Shown: positions 34,282 through 44,748, counted from the first letter of the stretch. The stretch is DNA of 64,000 nucleotides from Neoceratodus forsteri (GCA_016271365.2 CM057458.1:198992501-199056500), one strand, 5' to 3'. The notes: generated by a model not told the origin, from the letters alone. Translations and numbers: made by a program.

Positions 34282-35312
34282 CTATGGTTCCACTTTCTCT
34301 TCCTGTTCTTGTTCTGGAAGAAATAATGCTGGATAACTACCCCAACTCTGAGTATCCCTTTTTTGTTCTGTCTTAATTCTAGTACGTAATTGGTCCACAT
34401 GTTTTTTTACTCTCCTCTGGTTAGTCAGTTGAACACTATCGACAACATTTCTGAACTTTTTTTCTACCATGCCTTCTATCCATCTCTTTGAGCCTGCATA
34501 CATCCTGACCCCCACAAGATCATTGGGTTTGAAGGATCTGGTCTTAGGAAGCATTTCAGCTACTGACTTATAGCCTAGAGGGTGAAGAAGGTCCAACTGA
34601 GTTAGAATCTGATATCCAAACAACAATTCTGCAGGGGATATTCCCGTGACACAATGTGGTGTTGTTCGATACATCATAAGAAAGTCCAAAAGGGATATTT
34701 GTATTGCCGTCGGTGTAGTAGGATTAGCTTTGTCCATACTCATTTTAAAAGTCTGAACCAGGCATTCCACTTCACCATTTGAACTTGGATGATAGGGAGG
34801 TGAGAAAATATGGCAGATACCATGTTGCTGGCAAAATGCTTGGAATTCAACAGACGTGAACTGTGGTCCATTATCTGAGACAATCACTTGCAGAAAACCA
34901 TGTGTAGCAAAAATAGATTTCAACACTTTGATGATACTCTCAGTAGTTGTCGAAGACATTTGATGAATTTCTGGCCATTTACTATAAGCATCAGTTAAGA
35001 GTAACTACATGGAATTTAAATAAGGTCCTGCTGAATCAATATGCAACCTTTGCCAGGGTTTGTCAGGTTTTTTCCAATGGTGAACTGGAGTTCTTGCTGT
35101 AGTCCCATCAATACAGCACAACCTTCGCATTTTTGTACAACCTGGTTTATGTCTCTGTCAATGGAAGGCCACCATACGTGAAGTCTGGCTAGGGATTTCA
35201 TTTTAGCAATGCCTGGATAGCCCACATGCAAAAGAGTTAGCACATTTGAGTGATAATATTGGGGTACTATGACATGCAATCCCCATAGAAGACACCCCTC
35301 AGCAATGGACAA
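34282..35312 (-). pseudogene. Gypsy integrase, broken
   Basis: Integrase joins the cDNA to the genome. The zinc-binding His/Cys region is at 35,312-35,160 (LHVGYPGIAKMKSLARL, then CEGCAVLMG). The catalytic core lies at 34,959-34,750: VIVSDNGPQFTSVEF (D box) and HIFSPPYHPSSNGEVE (E box). The C-terminal part (LLFGYQILTQLDLLHP, then KPNDLVGVRMY) ends at 34,282 with an acidic tail. A stop near 35,010 and a frameshift separate the two pieces. No chromodomain was recognised. Confidence 0.87.
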
Positions 35313-37552
35313 CTACTGTCTCTTTGTATAGTAAGATTGCAGTTCAGCAGAACAAGTAGTGCCTTGTGGCCAGCCCTCAAGCGTATACTGATACACTTGT
35401 TTCAAAACTGCATCTTGACTAGTCACTTTTGAAATGTCCTTGGCTAGTACTGGAAGCTGATCCAACTGTTGTAGCTTCATTGCACACACAACAGTAGAGC
35501 CCTCCATATCTTTGAATTGCACTGGAAACTATCTGGCCCCACCTGGCATACTAATGGCTCCCCTTTAAGTACCACATCGAACTCCATTTCTCTGATATTG
35601 ATAACCTCAACAAGGCATCTGCATTTCCATGCTGGTCTGTTGGTTGGTATGTAACCTCAAAATTATAGGCAGACAAAATTAATGCCCATTGTTGAAGTCG
35701 GCTAGAGGCTGTTTCTAGAATTCCTTTTTCTTGACTGAAAATTGTCACTAGTGGCTTGTGATCCATCTTCAGGTGAAACTTGCGACCTAGCAAATACTGG
35801 CAGAATTTCTGGACTCTAAACACAATTGCTAATGCCTCTCTCTAAATCTGGGCATAATTCCTTTCAGCTGCCATGAGTTTGCGTGAAGCATGGGCTATCG
35901 GCTTCTCCACTCCTTCTGGATCTGTATGGAAAAGGACAGCTCCTACACCCACAGGACTAGCATCACATGCCAATGTGATAGGTAAGTTTGGGTCATAATG
36001 ATTTAAATTATTCACTTCAGTTAGAGAGAGCTTGATGGCTTGAACTGCCTTACTGTGACCCTTAGTCCACTTCCACGGAATACCTTTATGTAACAGTTCA
36101 TTTAGGATAGCACATTTAGTGGCTAAGCCAGGTATGAAACAGTCATAGTAGCGCACCAGACCCAAGAATGAGTGCAACTCTGAAACATTCTGTGGTTCAG
36201 GCATGTGCACAGTGGCTTCCACCTTTTCATCATTCAGACAAATTCCATCTTTGTCAATAGTGTGGCCTAAGTACCTGACACTTGTTTGACAAAATTGGCA
36301 TTTTTCTCTCGAGTCTGAATCCACTCTGTTGCAATTTCTCTAAAGTCTTTTGTAAGTTAAGTAAATGTTCTGCTTCTGTATTGCCCATGACAAATTAAGT
36401 CATCCAAATAACAAGCAACATCTGGTATATCACCCACTGTTTGCTTAATCACTTTTTGAAAAATAGCAGGTGCAGAACTAAGGCCAAAACATAACCATTT
36501 GTACTTGTACAGTCCTTGATGTGTATTAATCACTACCAATTTCTGAGAGTCTGTATTCAACTCCACTTGAAGGTATGCATCAGTGAGGTCCAGTTTAGAG
36601 AACCCAACAACACCACCATTCAGTATGTGGAAAAGTTCCTCTGGTAAGGGTAAAGGAAATACATCTGTGCTAAGTACTGAATTGACACCTTAAAATCTCC
36701 ACATATTCAAACCTTACCACTTGGTTTAGATACCACCACAATTGGGGTAGCCCAGTCTGAACTTGAAACCTTTTCCAGTACGCTGCTTTTTTCCAGTCTG
36801 TCCAATTCTGCCCCAACCACCAGTTTTAAGGCAAAAGAAAGTTTCCATGGTTTACAAAACTTAGGGACTGCATTAGGCTTTGTAACTAGCTTTGCTTTAG
36901 CTGTTGTGCAACATCCCAGGCCTTTCCACAGCTCTGGACGCATGTTTAAAATCTCCCCAAGCTTAGGTGGGTTACTGCTTTGTGGTACCTGGACAGCAGC
37001 AAGTAGGCCAAAATCTGCTGGATCAATATGAATGTTTAGAAGAACCTGAGCATCTCTGCCCAAAATGTTGACACCCTTTTTTGAAACCAGAAAAGTTAAA
37101 GGTGTACTAGGAGAATCAATCCTGCGTACCAAAGTGGTAAACGAGTCCAGTGACTGAAATGGTTGCCCTTCAAATGCATGCAGCAACTTATTACAAGGAG
37201 ACAATGGTGGCTTATCCAGATCAGACCATGTTTGATGGTCAATAAAAGTAACTGGGGAAGCAGAATCTACCATTAAATGCAACTGACGCCTCAGTTGTGG
37301 CAACTGAAGTAACACATAGAAAGGAGGAACATCTTTAGTCTGCATTTGTGGTGCAATAGGAACCACTGCACTATCTGTGCTCCCTGAACTGATCACTGCA
37401 GTTCTCCTGCTTCTGCAAACCTTAGCCATATGCCCAGTGTTTACATGCATGACACTGAACATCTCTGAATTTGCACTGGTCCCTGCTATGCTGAGAAGAC
37501 CCACATGATGCACATTTGTACTGGCCATACAGTTTGGGTGGAGTGGTTGCAT
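35313..37552 (-). pseudogene. Gypsy pol: protease, RT and RNase H, broken
   Basis: The protease active site is in LMVDSASPVTFID (DSA variant of D-S/T-G). RT begins with LEKSSVLEKV, SSDWATPIVVVSKPSG (37,552-36,707) and has the catalytic box in VACYLDDLI (36,566-36,357). After a break, RT continues with FCQTSVRYLGHTI, and RNase H follows with ITLACDASPVGVGAVLF (36,324-35,842). The next piece (35,823-35,551) has YLLGRKFHLKMDHKPL and ILSAYNFEVTYQ. Stops near 36,690 and 35,842 and two frame changes inactivate it. Confidence 0.88.
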
Positions 37553-38030
37553 TTTCCTTTGTAAACAGTGGTTTAGACTTAGGGTTGAGCTGCTTCAAGT
37601 TGGGGTTTACTGCAGTTACTTGCACCTCATTTTTAGTGTTCATCTTAGCATGTGCTTCATTTTCTGCAGCCTCATACATTAGTGCCATCTGTAAAAGTTC
37701 ATCAGCAGATTTCTTGACACTTACAGAAACTAATTGCTGAATATGATGTTCATTATTTAACCCCATAACAAACTTTTCAGCTAAATTAGATTTAAGATGC
37801 TCCCTCCTCCACTCACATGTAAGAGCTAAGCATTTGATCTCAGCCAAATAAGATTGTAGTGACTGACCTGGTTTCTGCTGGAAACTGTAGAATATATAAT
37901 GTTCAGCCCTTGGAAAAGTTGTTAAACTGCATTGTGCATTCAGCTTAGCCTTTAGCTCTTGATATGACAAATCCTCCGTCCGGTCCGGTGCACACAGACT
38001 GCATGAGAGTGTAAATGTTTCACTCTCCAA
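37422..38030 (-). pseudogene. Gypsy gag with two CCHC knuckles, frameshifted
   Basis: The capsid-like region includes FYSFQQKPGQSLQSYLAEI, CEWRREHLKSNLAEKFVMG and a Lys/Asn-rich linker. The first knuckle is CASCGSSQHSRDQC. The second (CHAC, then NTGHMAKVC) is split by a one-base frameshift near 37,430, so its second half lies in the protease frame. Gag may start further right, as 38,030-38,260 has related frames interrupted by stops. Confidence 0.82.
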
Positions 38031-38268
38031 GAAAGTACAAAAAGCAGCTCGAATAGGCTCACCTTGTAGCTGATCATTTGCTGACTATATGGCAGGATTA
38101 AGCAATAACCACTGATCAAACCATCTGGACCATGAATCCCTGACTGTTCCTGTAAAAATCTCAAAACTGGCTGAAGTTTCCATGATATAGCACAGTTCCA
38201 AACTGCTTACTTGCCTCCAATGCAGAAAGTCGGAGCCATGAACATTTTCACCATCCTTGTCGCCAGTT

Positions 38269-38484
38269 TGTTGTATTTGGTGGCCGAAAATAAATACCTT
38301 AAACATCAGGTTCTTGGTAGAAAGAAAAACATGCATCACAGAAATTGAGGCCTTCTCTCTTTACTTCTGTTCAGCTCAGACACAGGGGGAACACTTATCT
38401 TAACACACACAGGAAGAGTTACAGTAAATGCATTCCTTAAAACTGTACTGTCTAACATTTCTTAAAGCTGCACTACACATAACA
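38269..38484 (-). repeat. 5' LTR of the gypsy element
   Basis: Partner of 33,832-34,049. On the element strand it starts TGTTATGTG and ends TACAACA, the canonical TG...CA ends. I counted only a modest number of differences between the LTRs by eye. Confidence 0.9.
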
Positions 38485-38635
38485 GATAGTTCCATGTCTA
38501 AGTCCTCCCTCCATCTAGTTTGTACTCTCTCTCTCTCTTTCTATAGCTGGTTCTGATCCCAGCCTGATAGTTCTACAAATTATGAATATGATATGTTCCG
38601 GTATTACCCCCTCCAATGCTGTCACAATCACTTGG

Positions 38636-38812
38636 ACTAATGGGTGTGCCTCACTAAGAGACCATCCTAGTCTAAATCTCTGGTCTAACGGGTGTGCCTC
38701 ACTAAGAAACCATCAGTTCCCATTGTTTTCAATGGGAAGATCATGTTCTAGAATAAAGGGAGAAAGTTCAACAAAGGATTTAGCCTCACAAAAAAGGATA
38801 CCTTTTTGTGAG
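38636..38812 (+). repeat. Short direct repeats and perfect hairpin
   Basis: GGGTGTGCCTCACTAAGA occurs twice (about 38,641 and 38,690). A near-perfect hairpin CTCACAAAAA...TTTTTGTGAG lies at 38,785-38,812, and TTCCCATTGTTTTCAATGGG near 38,718. No coding signal. Confidence 0.6.
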
Positions 38813-39136
38813 GGGCCAATCCTTTTTCACCAGAAAAGTTACTTTTTCGTGAGTTGCCATCTTGGTTTTTTTTATGAATTAAAATGCATGGAAAATGCAT
38901 AAAAATATTGCCATTTTATAAATCAAACACCAGAACCTAGCTAAATTGGCCCCGTTTGGCTAGGTTGCAATGTTTATTTTCAAATAGCTTTTTTTCTGGG
39001 CACGAAATCCTGGGTGCCCAGCTTAGTAACAACAGCGCTTCTCCCACCCTCTCTGTATGAGAACCATGGACTTTCTTGATTTTTGCAGTGGCAGCTGAAC
39101 TTGTACTGCTGGCTGCAGTGTGAGCTGTGAGTCCTC

Positions 39137-39370
39137 TTGGCCTGGTGTCTAATGGCACCCCTCACTCCCTGCTCACAGTTCCCCTGAATAAAATATATAT
39201 TCCCTGGTGTCTAGTGGCACCCTCCACCCTCTAATTACCATCTCTGTAATTTTGATTTTAGCCCCTGGTGTCTAGTGGCATCCCCCACCCTCTGATTGCC
39301 ATCTCCCTGTTTTTTAATTTATATTTATACAATCCAACATTGGGATGCCCACCCCTGGTGTTGGATGTCC
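39137..39370 (+). repeat. Tandem repeat, period about 60 bp
   Basis: CCTGGTGTCTAGTGGCA occurs three times (near 39,140, 39,204, 39,268), each followed by a CCCTC-rich spacer, and a diverged fourth copy (CCCTGGTGTTGGATG) near 39,353. Sequence up to 39,780 has no further structure that I recognise. Confidence 0.7.
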
Positions 39371-39787
39371 CCCCCCACAGCCTGTTGTTTTCTTAACTGT
39401 TGCCGACATGGGGGGCCCAATCCCTGTGTCGGCATTTAGAGCCCCCCCAGCAGTGTGGGACACTGAGGATCCCACTCCCAGTGTCCCAAGATGGTTTATT
39501 AGTGCTATATTGGTACCTGCAACAGGAAACCATCTCCCAACATCTTTTTGTTTACCTGAAACAAAGAACATGGTCCCTCATTGTTGCCTCTGACCCCACC
39601 CCCATCCTGACCCTCCCACTAAAGCACCCACTTCCCTACACCCCTCCTTACCCTATACTTATCAGCCAATGTCAAATTCTATCATCTTCTGTGGACTGAG
39701 ACATGTCTGCACCTTTCAAAGCTGAACCATGAACTGAGGAATAAAGATAAGTGCCATTCAATGTATTTCAATAGTGTTTTAAACTTA

Positions 39788-40042
39788 TGCCCATAACTTT
39801 ACCAATTTTAGGAATTTTTTCACCAAATTTTCAACTTGGCCTTTTTGGGACTCCACTTGATGAACACTGGCAGTGTCATTTCATTACTTGGTCCCGGAAA
39901 GTGATTTCGTGGTCACTGTATGAAATCACCTTTCGGGACCGAATAACAAAATTTCACTACCAATATTCATGAGGTGGGGTCCCAAAAAGGCCTTGTTGAA
40001 AAGTTGACGAAAAAATTCCTAAAAATGGCCAAGTTATGAGTG
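39788..40042. repeat. Palindrome unit 1 of the 39.8-40.6 kb array
   Basis: Arms of about 110 bases: CATAACTTTACC, TAGGAATTTTTTC, GGCCTTTTTGGGAC on the left pair with the right arm. The apex is a strong hairpin with GGTCCCGGAAAGTGATTTC against GAAATCACCTTTCGGGACC (39,891-39,940). Confidence 0.8.
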
Positions 40043-40074
40043 TTCATTGACATTTTTCTAGGCATGCACATAAA

Positions 40075-40318
40075 TTTGGTAATTTTCAATATCTTGACTC
40101 GAAATTTTCAACATAGCCATTTTTCACACCACCTCATGAATGGTACAGCTGTAATTTTTCACATCCTGTCTGAAACGTGTTTTTGCACTTGTGGTGCAGA
40201 ATGGCATTTTGGCATAGATTTGAATATTTTTACCTATAGAGTTTATGAGATGGGGTCATAAGAAAACTATGTTGAACATTTGGGGTCAAAATATGAAAAC
40301 ATGCAACAGTTATGACCA
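40075..40318. repeat. Palindrome unit 2 of the array
   Basis: Left arm AATTTTCAATATCTTGACTC... TTCAACATAG; right-arm complement GTTTTCATATTTTGACC... TTCAACATAG. It shares the CACCTCATGAAT and ACAGCTGT motifs with units 1 and 3. The inner part is more diverged. Confidence 0.7.
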
Positions 40319-40339
40319 TTTGTTGCAATTTCACTATGC

Positions 40340-40560
40340 CCTCTCATAACTTTGGAAAGTTTTCATATTTTGACCCGAGATTTTCAACATAGCCTTCTTA
40401 TTACCCCACCTCATGTATGTCACAGCTGTCACTTTTCAAATTCTTTCCAAAATGTGTTTTCACATCTGAGGCATGGAATGGCATTGCAGCTGATTTGGAA
40501 ATTTTCTGTAGCAGGTACATTATGTGGAGTAATAAGATGGCTATGCTGATCATTTGGTCA
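40340..40560. repeat. Palindrome unit 3 of the array
   Basis: Left arm GTTTTCATATTTTGACC, TTCAACATAGCC, TTATTACCCCACCTCATG; right-arm complement GATCAGCATAGCCATCTTAT, TACTCCACATAATG. Same family as unit 2. Confidence 0.7.
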
Positions 40561-40702
40561 CTGTTGCCCTGTAAATGGAAGTGCAGGGTCCTCTGAGCCC
40601 TGTGCTTCCTCAGCTATATACATATATGCATCTACAGAGGAATGGGAGTGCCTCCCACAATAAAATAAGAATAGTATTATACTATCTCAAAAAGTAAGGA
40701 AA

Positions 40703-41061
40703 TAAGTTGCAAAAAACTTCATTAATGCTCCAGTTAGGGTCAAGGTGACAAAAGCTGGGAAATTAGGTGTTAGGGTTTCCCTAACACCCAACCCTCCCAA
40801 ACCAGGCAGGAGAGCAGGTGTGTGGTGTGCCTTGGGCTGCTCAAGCCTAACGCTCACCTCATTCTCATAAAGTCTACACATCTGACCTTATTTACAGCTG
40901 GAATGGGTGAGTGTTAGGCTTGTGAAGACCAAGGTACACCCCACACCTTCTCTCCTGCCTGATTTGGGAGGGTGGGGTATTGGGGAAACCCTAATGCCTC
41001 ATTTCCCAACTTTTGTCACTTTGACCCTAACTAGAGCATTAATGAAGTTTTTTGCAACTTA
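40703..41061. repeat. Large palindrome, 359 bp with about 155-bp arms
   Basis: Both outer ends read TAAGTTGCAAAAAACTTCAT inward. The arms stay aligned through GTTAGGGTCAA, GTGACAAAAG, GGGAAAT, CCCTCCCAAA, CAGGCAGGAGAG and GCCTAAC with about one mismatch per ten bases. A loop of about 50 bases separates them. No coding content. Confidence 0.88.
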
Positions 41062-41289
41062 TATTAGATATATACAACAGTAATTTGCAAATTATAGCTT
41101 TTAAATCTGCAGTTTATATGAAGATGTTGCTGTTTTTCTTTGATTTTAACAGCTGTCTTCAGTGTTGCACTAGGCATGGTGATGCCATAAGCATTGTGAA
41201 AGCTGCTCTCTGATTGGTTCTGTATTTCACTATGATAACAGTAACCTTAAAAATATCCATTGTGACAATAGTAACATAGGGGATAACGG

Positions 41290-41418
41290 ATGGGCAACAG
41301 TGAACAATAACGCTGTGTTTGCTTCGAGAGGTTGTTATGAAAACCAGTAGATGGTCTTGGCTGTCATGACAACTTCAAGAAGTAAACTTAGCATTGTTGT
41401 TCACTGTTGCCTGTTCAT
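41290..41418. repeat. Palindrome, 129 bp
   Basis: Ends pair as ATGGGCAACAGTGAACAA against the complement of TTGTTCACTGTTGCC. Arms are about 50 bases with a 20-base loop. It begins only about 230 bases from the end of the larger palindrome. Confidence 0.8.
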
Positions 41419-41904
41419 TGTCTTTTATGTGTCTGGGCAGTCCTGCACACCAATGGAGAGTTTAAATATTTAAATTGCATGCTGACTTACTTGTCTTGCC
41501 ATCACAGAGTCCCAACCCTGTGAGCTGACACTGTGTCAGCCAATCCAAAATCACTGTCACAACATCTTACACATAAACTGTGTTTATTATTTGAATTAAT
41601 AAATTTATCTGGCACTTTCAGCAAAAAATTTTTTAAAAGTTTGTGAAAGCGGGTTGCTAAACTGACACATAGTGAGTTATTAAACCGACAAGAAAAAAAT
41701 GAGCAATTGGCATGGCTGGCAGGGAAAAATGAGCGCGAGTGCATTCCATATTGTTACACGCTAGTAGTGATGTACTCACGGTGGTACAACAGTAATTTGA
41801 TGTCACTACTATACACTATAACAATTTTTTATATGCTGCTGTTACTGACGTCACAAACTAAGATATCTTTTTTACCTTGTCATTTTAACCCCCACTCCTG
41901 TTGT
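41419..41904 (+). other. Gene-free stretch
   Basis: AT-rich, containing a TGACACTGTGTCA palindrome near 41,527. No coding signal or repeat family recognised. Confidence 0.4.
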
Positions 41905-42350
41905 AAATTTGCGTTTCTCTGATTTATATCTCAATTCATATTTTCTTCTTTTTCCCTACACAGATGTAGCAGGACAATACCAGTTTAAATTCCCTAAAGG
42001 CATGTTTGGTTATAACTGCCACATAATGGGGGCAGCTCCCAAATCCGATTTGCATTTATTTTCTCTTCTACTTGAATTCTCAACTAAACAAGCAGGTTAT
42101 AAACATGAATTTTACATTGTTTGTGAAACAGAGTGATTTGCTACTGTCTTTGGTTTTTTCAAAACTAACTTTGTAATGTGAACTTCGCCACAAAGAATAG
42201 CAATCCTAACAAGCATACAACTAATACAATAGTTATATGATTTGCTTCTGGTCTGAGCCTTTTTTGCCAATTGTAATGATAACCTTTTCATTCATTTTTA
42301 TTTTTATTTGGTGTTTGCACTAAGTCCATCACTAAGCATGATGTAACAAT

Positions 42351-42842
42351 TTTTTTTTTGTTTTTTTGCGCTCCCAGACAGCCCCCATCTAACGGCCCCT
42401 CCCCCAGCTCCATCATCTGGAATTACCAGGGCTTACCTTATGCCCGTTCTGGGAGCGGTGCCTGTGAGGAGTTGGTTATCTTCCTGCCACCGGTATTTTT
42501 TTTTTGTCCACCATTTTTCTCCCGAGGACCCCAGGAGAAGGACGCATGCATGTGGAGCCACGCATGCACCTTGCAGGTAACAACCTCCTTCTGCCCACCC
42601 CATTGGCCTAATGCCAGGCACCCTGCCTGCACAGCCTCCTGGCCTCCACCAGGGGGCAGCCATTGAGCAAGGGATGCCACTCCACCACCCCGGAGAGGAG
42701 AGCTGCCTGCCGGCCGCTCCATCCAGCTCTGCCTTCCCCTTCCATGCCAACCTCCGATGACCCAGGCTCCCTCCCAAACCCAGGTCACTGGCATGCCACG
42801 AGGTGAGATGTCCAGTGCCTCAGCCCTCTGCACCACTGGACT
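42351..42842 (-). mobile_element. tRNA-headed SINE or short retrocopy with 16-bp target duplication
   Basis: It is flanked by AGCATGATGTA(A/G)CAAT at 42,335-42,350 and 42,843-42,858. The left end is a T run (minus-strand A-tail), and the right end on the minus strand begins AGTCCAGTGGTGCAGAGGG, resembling a tRNA A box, with CCTGGGTTTGGGA as a possible B box. The body is GC-rich, 490 bp. The A-tail and long duplication indicate L1-type target-primed insertion. Open frames inside are by-products of high GC. Confidence 0.7.
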
Positions 42843-43008
42843 AGCATGATGTAGCAATTGTATGTCTTACACTTTAGTGTCATTGTTCTAGTCCCACCAT
42901 GACTACTGACATAAGCAACTGATTAGATACAATGATGTAGATATGCATTAAACCTCATCATTAACATGTCAGTATTTAAGGGATGGTAGTTGCATGAGGA
43001 ACCCTCCC

Positions 43009-43042
43009 CCTGACAAAGCTCCAATAGGGCAAAGTGGTGGGG
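43009..43042 (+). ncRNA. Hammerhead-like motif, partner of 14,101-14,134
   Basis: CCTGACAAAGCTCCAATAGG then GCAAAGTGGTGGGGC: CTGATGA-like box (two changes), stem II, AAAG box. Degenerate core, probably inactive. Confidence 0.4.
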
Positions 43043-43496
43043 CACCTGGTACATGGTGGTTGGGTTTCCTGTCTAGACACAAGCAGTTAGAGGTTGTCAA
43101 TTGCAACTGCGTTTAATTTTTCTGCAAATTAATGAACTTTGGCAACTTCCTTATTGTTGACCTATGGATTTAATTTCTTGGACTGTGACTTGTTACCAAG
43201 CAATTCTCAGTTTTTTGGCTCTTCTAGTTAAGGGGCAGCACACCCCTGGCCCACATCTTGTCCTGCAACAGTGAGCACAGACCTGTCCTGGTCTGGGAAT
43301 AAAATCAGCACCTGCAGGCTTTGTTAGCAGAGGTCCAGGTGGACTAGGTGGCGGCAACAGAAGGGCCACAAAGTACCATAACTGGGAGCTATCAATCCCT
43401 GGTTATACATTATTCAGGAGAGACAGGGTGCATGGGAAGAGAGCAAGAGGAGTGACTTTACAGCTGAGAGACAGCATATTGGTCACACAAATCAAG

Positions 43497-43675
43497 GAAG
43501 AGAATCACAGAATCATAGAAATCTGACAGCAGAAAAGGACCCCAACAGCCCATCGAGCCTGCCCCTTCCTCCCCCCACTCATCTCCTTTTTCGTGGGCCC
43601 TCCCCTTCCCCCCACTTACCAAACCCATATGTCTGTCCCATGCCCTCTTGAATCCCTTCATCATTTCAGGGAGTT
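43497..43675 (-). mobile_element. CR1-type 3'-end fragment inserted in CR1
   Basis: Starts AATCACAGAATCATAGAA on plus, a bird/reptile-style CR1 tail distinct from the 'acatagaaacatag' tails elsewhere, and ends near GCATGCCCTCTTGAATCC-like sequence. AAGGAAG lies on both sides and may be a duplication. The host CR1 frame resumes immediately after it (TDVEMLWVQI). Confidence 0.75.
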
Positions 43676-44440
43676 TAAGGAAGGAACAGATGTTGAAATG
43701 TTGTGGGTTCAAATAACAGCGGCAGGAGGAGAGCCATTAAGGTGGGTGTAGCATATAGGCTGCCATCTCAGAAGGAAGAAAAAGACATTGAGATGGTGGA
43801 AGGGATCAGAAAGGTAGCAGAACAAGGAAAGGTGCTGCTTGTGCTTGTGATTGTGGAGAACTTTAACATGCCTGATGTGGACTGGGATGTGTAGCAGTGA
43901 GTGCTAGAAACCAGAAGGTGTTAGAAACCTTACAAGAGGCCTTTCTAGTACAGATGGAAGATGAACCAACATGGGAGAAGGTTATTCTTGGTGTATGTCT
44001 CCCAAACCCAGATGGCATATTGGAGGTCTCAGTTTGCCAGCCTCTAGGATCCAGTGATCCTCAGATGGTGTCATTCAAAATAAGGCTGAAGGGGGAAGAC
44101 AAGCAATCACTAACAAAAGTATTGGATTTCAGGATTTCTGATTTTACCAAGTTGCAGTAGGTACTCAGGGAAAAAACAGTGAGGGATACAGTGGGGGTGG
44201 ACAGGAAATGGAATCTAATTAAACGGGAGTTATTGGATGCAGCAAGTCTTAGTATTAGGACAGATTATGAAAATAGAAGGAGAAAAATACCATTGCAGTA
44301 CACAAAGGAGATAGGGAGGATGTGGCAAAGAAAAGGAGGGCCTTCGAAAATTATAGGGCCAGACAGACAGACAAGCAAGAACACAGAAGTGTACCTAAAC
44401 AGTATGATGAAGACCAACAGAAAGGTGAAGTGGGCAAAGT

Positions 44441-44444
44441 CAAA

Positions 44445-44477
<33 letters not shown>

Positions 44478-44590
44478 AGGCGCCTTTCCAAAACCAAGGT
44501 GTCTGTACATAACATGATAAAATCAATAAATAATTGTCAGACCAGACACAAAGCTGAGCATAACCAAGGGAATAAAGAAGAGGGAATTTT
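44441..44590 (-). mobile_element. Short retroelement 3' tail with (CAAAT)4
   Basis: Four CAAAT units (44,441-44,460) precede a block which on the minus strand ends ...GGCGCCTTTTATAAATAAAG. This looks like the 3' end of a LINE or SINE with a simple-repeat tail of ATTTG units. Family not recognised; right boundary uncertain. Confidence 0.5.
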
Positions 44591-44748
44591 TTTTTGTTAC
44601 AGCAGAGTAACGTGAAATGTAGTCTAGGGGATTATTAGACTAAAGAATAGGGTAGTATGGGAAGAGGGGGAGAAGGCAAAGATGTACATATTCAATGATG
44701 ACAAACAGATTTAGTTTAGTTGCTGTATTGGTCCTTGTAAGAACAGAT

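Larger units (their letters stand above)
33832..38484 (-). mobile_element. Ty3/gypsy LTR retrotransposon, complete but decayed
   Basis: Two LTRs of about 217 bp flank gag, protease, RT, RNase H and integrase in gypsy order on the minus strand. The 5-bp target duplication GATAG lies at 33,827-33,831 and 38,485-38,489. The polypurine stretch AGGAGGGA (minus strand) precedes the 3' LTR near 34,055. A candidate primer-binding site, TGGCGACAAGG, lies just inside the 5' LTR near 38,260. At 4.65 kb it is compact and has no envelope gene or chromodomain that I can see. Confidence 0.93.
41905..43115 (+). mobile_element. Interspersed repeat, inverted partner of 14,041-14,890, split by a SINE
   Basis: Contains the same ordered blocks as the 14-kb copy in the opposite orientation. 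A pyrimidine tract ending CTACACAG leads into an open block (41,909-42,136) reading YQFKFPKGMFGYNCHIMG and QAGYKHEFYIVCETE. Then come an AT-rich middle, the GTCCCACCATGACTA block, a hammerhead-like motif and a CTGTCTAGAC end. The open block is shorter than in the partner, which has an extra GGAGGGGGTGCAG-type stretch. Protein function is not recognised. Confidence 0.6.

Noticed and set aside
42433..42857. 114- and 139-codon frames on minus
   Set aside because: They lie inside the SINE-like insertion; long frames are expected from its high GC content.
14041..43115. The inverted repeat pair as ends of one giant 29-kb element
   Set aside because: Interior is a patchwork of unrelated insertions and neither copy lies at a clear element end with a matching duplication; two independent insertions are simpler.
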